NCBI RefSeq assembly: GCF_023195925.1
Contig: NZ_JALPRE010000027.1
Location: 1 to 38,583, forward strand
Length of the DNA: 38,583 nucleotides
Direction: 5' to 3'
Source: Aquimarina acroporae
GTDB taxonomy: Bacteria; Bacteroidota; Bacteroidia; Flavobacteriales; Flavobacteriaceae
Position numbers and translations under genes: made by a program. The notes beneath the pieces are model-generated. The model was not told where the DNA came from. It saw only the letters and a list, made by a program, of their open reading frames with translations, and searched no databases. Shown piece by piece: positions 32,584 through 38,583 of this stretch; position 1 is the stretch's first letter; every line of letters starts with the position of its first letter.

Positions 32584-34428
32584 ATGAAGTATTCAAAGCT
32601 TAAAAAATGGCTATGTGGATCACTATTGGTATGCGTAAGCAGCATGTTTGCACAGCAAAATATTGTGTATCATAACAATTTTGATCAGCTACCGGTAGGA
32701 CAATATAACGAAGAAGAAATCGAAGCAGCTTTGGGAGTTAATTTCTGCAAAGGGGCCGACGAAGGAAGAGTGTTCATTTCAGAATTTCAAGAAAGAGGCA
32801 ATGTCTTAAAAGTGAAATATCCCAAAGGAAAAGTAAAAACTAATGATAGTGGAATGCATACTAAACTATTCTGGAATCACTACGATACCTTTGAGGAGTT
32901 ATATTTTAGTTACCGAGTATATATTCCGGAAGATTTTGAATTTAGAGCAGGAGCCAAATTACCTGGGCTATCCTATCAAACCAGTGATAGAAATATGTCG
33001 CTTAGATTGATGTGGAGAAATGATGGATTATTAGAATTCTATAATCATTTTGAAACAAGACCTACATGGGATGGTTGGACTGCATCAGTAAATTGGAGTT
33101 TGCTTGATCCATATGATGAACCAGGAGGTCCGCAACCAGATCAGGTAAAATTAAAAAAAGGGGCATGGAACCATATCGAAGTGTATCATAAATTAAATAC
33201 ACCAGGGCAAAATAATGGAATTATGCGTGGCTGGTTAAACGGTGAATTAGCTATAGATATTACCGATAACGGAGATTATCGACAAAGCGGGCAAGATGAT
33301 ATTCGTTTGAATAGTATTTACCTTTCTACCTTTTTTGGAGGAAGTAGTGATGCTTTTAAACCTACTCGAGATCAATATGCATATTTTGATGATTTTATAG
33401 TATCTAAATCAAGGATAGGGTATAATGGTCCTGGGCCTGGAGATGAAAATGAAGAATCACTATCTGTAGCTTTCAAAACACCATCTTCAGATGTTACTGT
33501 AGAAGAAGGGTATGATCTTGAAATCGAGGTTGACGCTGTAGATAATGAAAACGATATACGAGAAGTAAATTTCTATATCGATGATAATTTCGTTAGAAGA
33601 GAACGTTTTTTTCCATATACTTGGGGCCATGATCGTTCTCCAAATCCGGAGGAAGTAAATGGGTTAACTGAAGGTGTTTATTTGTTAAAAGCAATTGCTA
33701 TAAATACCAAAGGAGAAACCAAAGAAACCTCAATTACATTAACGGTAGAAAACAATTCTGCCTGCAGCTTTACTTTACCAGCTGCTGGTGGTATACCAGG
33801 ACTTGATAATGTATATTATAATAATGTGCATATTATTGGAGATAGAGCTCCTGGATTTTTGCATAATTTCGTCAATTTTTCGGTAAAGTGGAACCCCATT
33901 TATAACGAACTTTCAAAATTTGCAATACTTACCAACGATGGATTCCCAAATTGGTATGTAGATTTTAGTGATACTGCACAATTTCAGCTCAAAGACACCA
34001 ATCCCGAGATTACATTGAGAAATACCGGAGTTGCGGGCTTAGACGATAGCTATTGGGTCACCTTAGATAATGGAGAATTAATTTTAAAATCAAAAGACTC
34101 ATCTACTTTAATTTGCTTTAGTAATTCTGAGCAGCCTCCTTCTTGCATGCTCGGGAAAAGTCAAAAGGTAGTCTCTATTAATAATGCCCAGAGAATTAGA
34201 GTGTATCCTAACCCAGCCAAGGAGACGATCTTTATAGAACAAGTAGCCTCATCCTCAAGTCAAATCAATATACTCGACCTTAATGGTGAAGCTATCGCAT
34301 CTTTTCCAGTTTCATCGAAACAATCTGAAGTTAAAATTTCATTGGAGAAACTCCCTGCAGGATTATATTTTATCGAGGTTAAATCTTCTTCTCAAAAAAC
34401 ATATAAAACCAAATTTATTAAAGAATGA
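32584..34428 (+). CDS. Secreted PL14-like polysaccharide lyase, T9SS cargo
   Basis: 614 aa. Signal peptide to about 23 (SSMFAQ). Residues about 25-280 are a PL14-like jelly roll: KLPGL (Lys125), SLRLMWR (Ser139, Arg141), LNTPGQNNGIMRGWLNGE, YAYFDDFIVS. PL14 enzymes cleave alginate or glucuronan by beta-elimination. At the usual Tyr-x-Tyr pair this protein has Tyr153-Asn-His155, so its chemistry or substrate may differ. An Ig-like Big_7 linker (about 292-390), the unrecognised module starting CSFTLP (about 394-520) shared with the GH5 protein, and a T9SS sorting domain (VYPNPAKETIF to the end, LPAGLYFIEV) follow. It lies 78 bp after the GH5 gene, same operon. Substrate is not proven. Confidence 0.88.
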   Translation: MKYSKLKKWLCGSLLVCVSSMFAQQNIVYHNNFDQLPVGQYNEEEIEAALGVNFCKGADEGRVFISEFQERGNVLKVKYPKGKVKTNDSGMHTKLFWNHYDTFEELYFSYRVYIPEDFEFRAGAKLPGLSYQTSDRNMSLRLMWRNDGLLEFYNHFETRPTWDGWTASVNWSLLDPYDEPGGPQPDQVKLKKGAWNHIEVYHKLNTPGQNNGIMRGWLNGELAIDITDNGDYRQSGQDDIRLNSIYLSTFFGGSSDAFKPTRDQYAYFDDFIVSKSRIGYNGPGPGDENEESLSVAFKTPSSDVTVEEGYDLEIEVDAVDNENDIREVNFYIDDNFVRRERFFPYTWGHDRSPNPEEVNGLTEGVYLLKAIAINTKGETKETSITLTVENNSACSFTLPAAGGIPGLDNVYYNNVHIIGDRAPGFLHNFVNFSVKWNPIYNELSKFAILTNDGFPNWYVDFSDTAQFQLKDTNPEITLRNTGVAGLDDSYWVTLDNGELILKSKDSSTLICFSNSEQPPSCMLGKSQKVVSINNAQRIRVYPNPAKETIFIEQVASSSSQINILDLNGEAIASFPVSSKQSEVKISLEKLPAGLYFIEVKSSSQKTYKTKFIKE

Positions 34429-34494
34429 TAAATACAAAGTAACCAAAAACACAAACACAAGAAACACTTAATGTCTAACTAATAATTAAACACA

Positions 34495-37400
34495 ATGAAA
34501 GCAAGAAGCCTCACTATAAATAATTGGCAGGTTGTGCTAGTAGTTTTACTAAGCATAATTTGTGGAGCCAATGCACAGAATTGCAGCAATAGCCGATTGG
34601 TTATTGATCAAAATTTTAGTCAGTATAATGGCCAAAATAAACTCTACACCAGAAGTATGGCAAATAATGACTTCCCTAGGGTCGCGGGAAGAACTTCTGG
34701 AGGTAATGTTCGAGGATTAAGCAATGATTTTCCTCAAAGGAACAGAGTCATCAATGGAGAACTACGGGCAGAATTTACAAAAAACGATGCTAGCGGGAGA
34801 AGCGGAGGTTTTGTATTCGATAGTAGTTTCGATGGAGCTGAAGAAGCAACTCTAGAATATCGGGTAAAATTTGCCAATGACTTTGTTTGGGCTACCGGAG
34901 GAAAACTCCCAGGGTTAGGTGGGGCATCTACACCAAATGGATCACAGCCTGCAGGATGTACACAAAATCAGAATACTGTAAATAATGCATTTTCTTGTAG
35001 ATTGATGTGGAGATCCAATAGAGCACATACCCAGGAACCATATCTTATTGTATATGATTATTTGCCCAATAGAGAAACACGCTGTGGAGGTAATACACGA
35101 TTAGGAAACCTAAAACTACAAAGAAACAAGTGGTATACTGTAAAACAATACCTTAAGCTGAATACTCCGGGTCAAAAAAACGGGATATTAAAAATGTATG
35201 TAGATGGTCAAAAATTAGTAGATCAGGATGATGTAATGTTTCGATTATCGGGAAAAGGAAGCGTCAAAATTAATTCTATCGTTATGCATACCTACAGAGG
35301 AGGAAACCGAACTGATCCTGTTTGGCATTCACCACAAGATGATTATGCATATTTTGATGATTTCAAAGTTTGGACCAATTGTACAGGAGGTGGTGGCAAT
35401 ACTGGGAATGATAAACCAACAGTAGCTATTACAAGTCCTAATAATTCTAGCTACGATGCAGGAAGCGATTTATCGGTTACCATTAACGCTAATGATCCCG
35501 ATGGGAATATAGAAAAGCATGAAGTATTTGTAAACGGGAACCTTGTAGATACCGATGGAGCAAATTATACTCCCCATCCCTTAACCAATATTCAAGCTGG
35601 AAATTATACGATTAAAGTCGTGGTTACCGATAATGACGGTGCTACCGCAGAGGATTCTACGTCATTTACTGTAAATTCAAATGATGGTGGCGGAGATAAT
35701 ACTGGAGGAGACTCCTCATGTAATGGCTATGAAGAACAAAATGGATTGGTAGTTATAGAAGCTGAAAATCTTTCTATATCTGGTAACTGGAAAAGCAAGA
35801 GTAATGTTTCTGGGTTTACAGGAAACGGATATTTGGAATGGACGGGACCTGATCATTTTAATGACCCAGGTAATGGTGTTATTAGTACTAAAATTAGAAT
35901 AAACGCTGCAGGAAGATATAAATTTCAATGGAGGTCAAAAGTTGGCGAAGGAGATAGCCCGACTGAAGCCAATGATACTTGGCTCAAATTTCCTGATGCG
36001 AGTAGCTTTTATGCTCAGAAAGGCAGCGAAAGAGTTTATCCTAAAGGATCTGGACAAACTCCGAATCCAGAAGGAGCTGGTGGTCAAGGATATTTTAAAG
36101 TATATTCCACAGGAACTACCAACTGGACCTGGACGACAAAAACTAGTGACAATGATCCACATGATATCTTCGTCGAATTCGATTCGCCAGGTGAGTATAC
36201 CATGCTCATATCGGGGCGTTCAAAACATCATATCTTAGATCGTATTACATTAAACCGTACCAGTGCCAATGCTACAGACTTATCTCTTGCAGAAACTAAA
36301 TGTGATGATAATGGTAGTGATAACAGTACTGCCACCATTACAGGTGAGCGAAAAAAATGGCATAAAGTAACACTAACTTTTAATGGCCCAAACACTTCTG
36401 AAACTGCTAGTGAGAACCCGTTTTTAAATTATCGATTAAACGTGACCTTTACCCACCAAAGTGGTGCTCCTTCATATGTGGTGCCAGGATATTACGCAGC
36501 CGATGGTAATGCAGCACAAACTTCAGCTAGTAATGGTAATAAGTGGAGAGCACATTTTGCCCCGGATAAAACAGGGGTTTGGAACTATAAAGTTTCCTTC
36601 AGAAAAGGAAATAATGTGGCGGTAAACGATAGTAATACTGCAGGAACAGTTGCAGGCTTTATGGAAGGAGAAACAGGATCTTTTACAATTAGTGCTTCCA
36701 ATAAAACGGGTAGAGATTTTAGAGCAAAAGGACGCCTACAGTATGTAGGTGAGCATTATCTAAAATTTGCTGAAACAGGAGAATATATGATTAAGCAAGG
36801 ACCAGATTCTCCAGAGAATTTATTAGCATATACCGATTTTGATAACACCCCCAATGCAGGAAATAGAAGGAAGAATTATGCGCCACATGTTGGTGATTGG
36901 AATAATGGCGATCCTACGTGGAAAAATGGCAAAGGAAAAGGGTTAATAGGAGCAGTAAATTATATCGCCAGTGAAGGTCTAAACTCGATGTCGTTTCTAA
37001 CCATGAATATTAATGGAGATGATGAGAACGTTTATCCATATATCGCAAGCAATCAAAGAACTCGTCTAGATGTATCTAAGTTGGCGCAATGGGCAATTGT
37101 CATAGAACATATGCAAAAAAATGGAATTTTTGCACATTTCAAAACACAAGAAACCGAAAATGAAATACTCCTGGATAATGGAAATACAGGAACTCAACGT
37201 AAACTGTATTACCGTGAGTTAATTGCAAGATTTGGATATAACTTGGCACTAAACTGGAATCTGGGTGAAGAAAACGGTGGCGGACCGCAACCAGTAGATC
37301 AATCACCAGCACAGGAGCGTGCAATGGCAGAGTATTTTTATAAGAATGACCCTTATCATCACCATATTGTTATTCACAAACACCCCAATGATTTTCCCGA

Positions 37401-38583
37401 TTACCTAACAGGGAATCAATCAAGACTAACAGGCTTTTCATTACAAACCAATAAATCTGATTTTAGCAATGTTTTTAGTAAGGTAAAAGAAGGGATAGAC
37501 GATTCTAGAAATGCTGGAAAAAAATGGGCAGTCGCTTGTGATGAACCTGGAGATGCGCAGCATGCTATTCGACCAGATAACAATGCCGCAAACTCTCACA
37601 CCGATGGTAGAAAAAATGCTATGTGGGCAACCTTACTCGCTGGTGGATGGGGGAACGAATGGTATTTTGGGTATCAGAATGCACATTCAGACTTGTCACT
37701 GCAGGATTTTAGAAGTAGAGATAAATGGTGGGATTATGGCCGACATGCAATTCGGTTTTTTGAGATCGCCAATCTTCCGTTAACTCAAATGCGAAATAAT
37801 AATTCATTGTCTTCAAATAATAATGACTATTGCTATGCAAAACAGGGTGAAGCTTATGTAGTATACTTAAAAAATGGAGGTTCTACCAATTTAAATCTAA
37901 ATGGACAAAGTGGTCAATATACAGTAAAATGGTATGACCCTAGAAACGGTGGTAGTTTAAAGAATGGATCTGTAACAAATATTAGTGGTGGAGGAAACAG
38001 ATCTCTAGGAAATGCCCCCAATAATGGAGGTCAAGATTGGGTTATTCTAGTTACAAAAAATAATACTACTCCGGGAGAGAATACCCCGCCAGCAGTTTCT
38101 TTTGTTTCTCCGTCAGGAAATATTTCTCTACAAGAAGGATATACAAATTTTGAAGTAACTGTAAATGCATCAGATAGTGACGGAACCATTGAGAAGGTTG
38201 AATTATTTATAGATGATATGCTAATTCGTCAAGAAATTCAAGCACCTTATGAGTGGGGTAAAGGAAACAATGCTAATGAGCTGTCAGGTTTATCTCCAGG
38301 AGAACATACCATCAAAGCCGAAGCTACAGATAATGATGGGGCTACTACAAGTAAGACATTTGTAGTAACAGTAACGGGTGTGAATACGAATACACCACCA
38401 GTAGTAACATTTACATCTCCTTCAGGAAATTTGACGGTAAATCAAGGATATGATCTTGTCGTAATCGCAGAAGCATCAGATTCTGATGGAAGTATCGCCA
38501 ATGTAAAACTCTATATCAATAATGTCTTGGTAAGGCAAGAAAACAAAGTGCCTTATGAATGGGGGCATGATAATTCGCCAAAT
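34495..38583 (+). CDS. Secreted PL14-like / CBM-like / DUF5060 TIM-barrel protein (3' end outside window)
   Basis: 1363 codons visible with no stop; the gene runs off the right edge. Signal peptide to about 28 (GANAQ). Residues about 30-290 are PL14-like with the canonical set Lys137 (GGKLPGL), Ser167, Arg169 (SCRLMWR), Tyr187 and Tyr189 (YDY). An Ig-like linker (about 302-395) comes next, then a galactose-binding-like domain starting VIEAENL (about 410-585), probably carbohydrate-binding. A DUF5060 beta-sandwich (about 617-705) and a TIM barrel (about 755-1090) follow. Glu925/926 (NLGEENGG) and Glu1017 (CDEPGD) could be acid/base and nucleophile, as in clan GH-A. A collagen-binding-like sandwich runs to about 1188, then one full Big_7 unit and one cut unit. 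A T9SS domain is expected beyond the edge. Starts 66 bp after the PL14-like gene; likely the same operon. Confidence 0.88.
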   Translation, partial: MKARSLTINNWQVVLVVLLSIICGANAQNCSNSRLVIDQNFSQYNGQNKLYTRSMANNDFPRVAGRTSGGNVRGLSNDFPQRNRVINGELRAEFTKNDASGRSGGFVFDSSFDGAEEATLEYRVKFANDFVWATGGKLPGLGGASTPNGSQPAGCTQNQNTVNNAFSCRLMWRSNRAHTQEPYLIVYDYLPNRETRCGGNTRLGNLKLQRNKWYTVKQYLKLNTPGQKNGILKMYVDGQKLVDQDDVMFRLSGKGSVKINSIVMHTYRGGNRTDPVWHSPQDDYAYFDDFKVWTNCTGGGGNTGNDKPTVAITSPNNSSYDAGSDLSVTINANDPDGNIEKHEVFVNGNLVDTDGANYTPHPLTNIQAGNYTIKVVVTDNDGATAEDSTSFTVNSNDGGGDNTGGDSSCNGYEEQNGLVVIEAENLSISGNWKSKSNVSGFTGNGYLEWTGPDHFNDPGNGVISTKIRINAAGRYKFQWRSKVGEGDSPTEANDTWLKFPDASSFYAQKGSERVYPKGSGQTPNPEGAGGQGYFKVYSTGTTNWTWTTKTSDNDPHDIFVEFDSPGEYTMLISGRSKHHILDRITLNRTSANATDLSLAETKCDDNGSDNSTATITGERKKWHKVTLTFNGPNTSETASENPFLNYRLNVTFTHQSGAPSYVVPGYYAADGNAAQTSASNGNKWRAHFAPDKTGVWNYKVSFRKGNNVAVNDSNTAGTVAGFMEGETGSFTISASNKTGRDFRAKGRLQYVGEHYLKFAETGEYMIKQGPDSPENLLAYTDFDNTPNAGNRRKNYAPHVGDWNNGDPTWKNGKGKGLIGAVNYIASEGLNSMSFLTMNINGDDENVYPYIASNQRTRLDVSKLAQWAIVIEHMQKNGIFAHFKTQETENEILLDNGNTGTQRKLYYRELIARFGYNLALNWNLGEENGGGPQPVDQSPAQERAMAEYFYKNDPYHHHIVIHKHPNDFPDYLTGNQSRLTGFSLQTNKSDFSNVFSKVKEGIDDSRNAGKKWAVACDEPGDAQHAIRPDNNAANSHTDGRKNAMWATLLAGGWGNEWYFGYQNAHSDLSLQDFRSRDKWWDYGRHAIRFFEIANLPLTQMRNNNSLSSNNNDYCYAKQGEAYVVYLKNGGSTNLNLNGQSGQYTVKWYDPRNGGSLKNGSVTNISGGGNRSLGNAPNNGGQDWVILVTKNNTTPGENTPPAVSFVSPSGNISLQEGYTNFEVTVNASDSDGTIEKVELFIDDMLIRQEIQAPYEWGKGNNANELSGLSPGEHTIKAEATDNDGATTSKTFVVTVTGVNTNTPPVVTFTSPSGNLTVNQGYDLVVIAEASDSDGSIANVKLYINNVLVRQENKVPYEWGHDNSPN

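Noticed and set aside
1..38583. tRNA, rRNA, insertion sequence or prophage genes
   Set aside because: Looked for and not seen; no transposase or integrase motifs, no tRNA-like cloverleaf and no rRNA signature were recognised.

Overview
The window looks like chromosomal DNA of a marine flavobacterium (Bacteroidota). It is AT-rich and has very weak Shine-Dalgarno signals. It also carries C-terminal sorting domains of the type IX secretion system (T9SS), a hybrid two-component regulator of the Bacteroidota polysaccharide-utilisation type, a Bacteroidota-style lanthipeptide leader and a giant HYR-repeat surface protein. An Aquimarina-like genus would fit, but that is a guess from gene content and not a placement.

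Layout. (1) 1-14821, minus: one uninterrupted reading frame of 4940 visible codons. It has a signal peptide, about 45 HYR/Ig-like repeats and then Calx-beta-like repeats, and it runs off the left edge. Every plus-strand ORF there is a shadow. (2) 14822-15639: an 818-bp divergent intergenic region with a 22-bp tandem repeat, an 8-bp-arm hairpin and copies of a TTTACCCCTA word. (3) 15640-19859, plus: a tight four-gene cluster. It encodes a soluble cNMP-binding-domain histidine kinase, an aldo/keto reductase, a receiver / degenerate-glutaredoxin / thioredoxin-reductase-like flavoprotein, and a small UBP-type zinc-finger protein. A strong hairpin terminator follows. (4) 19973-22419, minus: a LytTR response regulator, a LanC-type cyclase and a 90-aa Cys-rich lanthipeptide-like precursor. 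A LytS-type TPR sensor kinase diverges from them (22531-24432, plus). No dehydratase or exporter is present. (5) 24483-28550, minus: a 1355-aa hybrid two-component sensor/regulator (HTCS). (6) 29149-38583, plus: three large secreted multi-domain polysaccharide-active proteins. They are GH5 + beta-helix; a PL14-like protein; and PL14-like + CBM-like + DUF5060/TIM barrel (cut by the right edge). Shared Ig-like linkers join their domains, and the first two share an unrecognised C-terminal module. No SusC/SusD pair is visible.

How it may work together. The HTCS probably senses a saccharide in the periplasm and activates the divergent exoenzyme operon, whose products leave by T9SS. The GH5_2-like and PL14-like domains suggest a beta-1,4-linked glucan and/or uronan-containing polymer. 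The kinase/flavoprotein cluster looks like a two-component pathway whose output is a redox-type flavoenzyme fold and not a DNA-binding domain. The flavoprotein has lost the CxxC disulfide of true thioredoxin reductase and the CxxC of glutaredoxin. The lanthipeptide pair is unusual because it lacks a local dehydratase. The best candidates for something undescribed are the REC-Grx-TrxR/UBP cluster, the LanC-precursor pair under a LytTR system, and the exoenzyme trio with its unknown shared module. The recurrent TTTACCCCTA word, found upstream of the giant protein, the kinase cluster and the exoenzymes, may tie the regions together.
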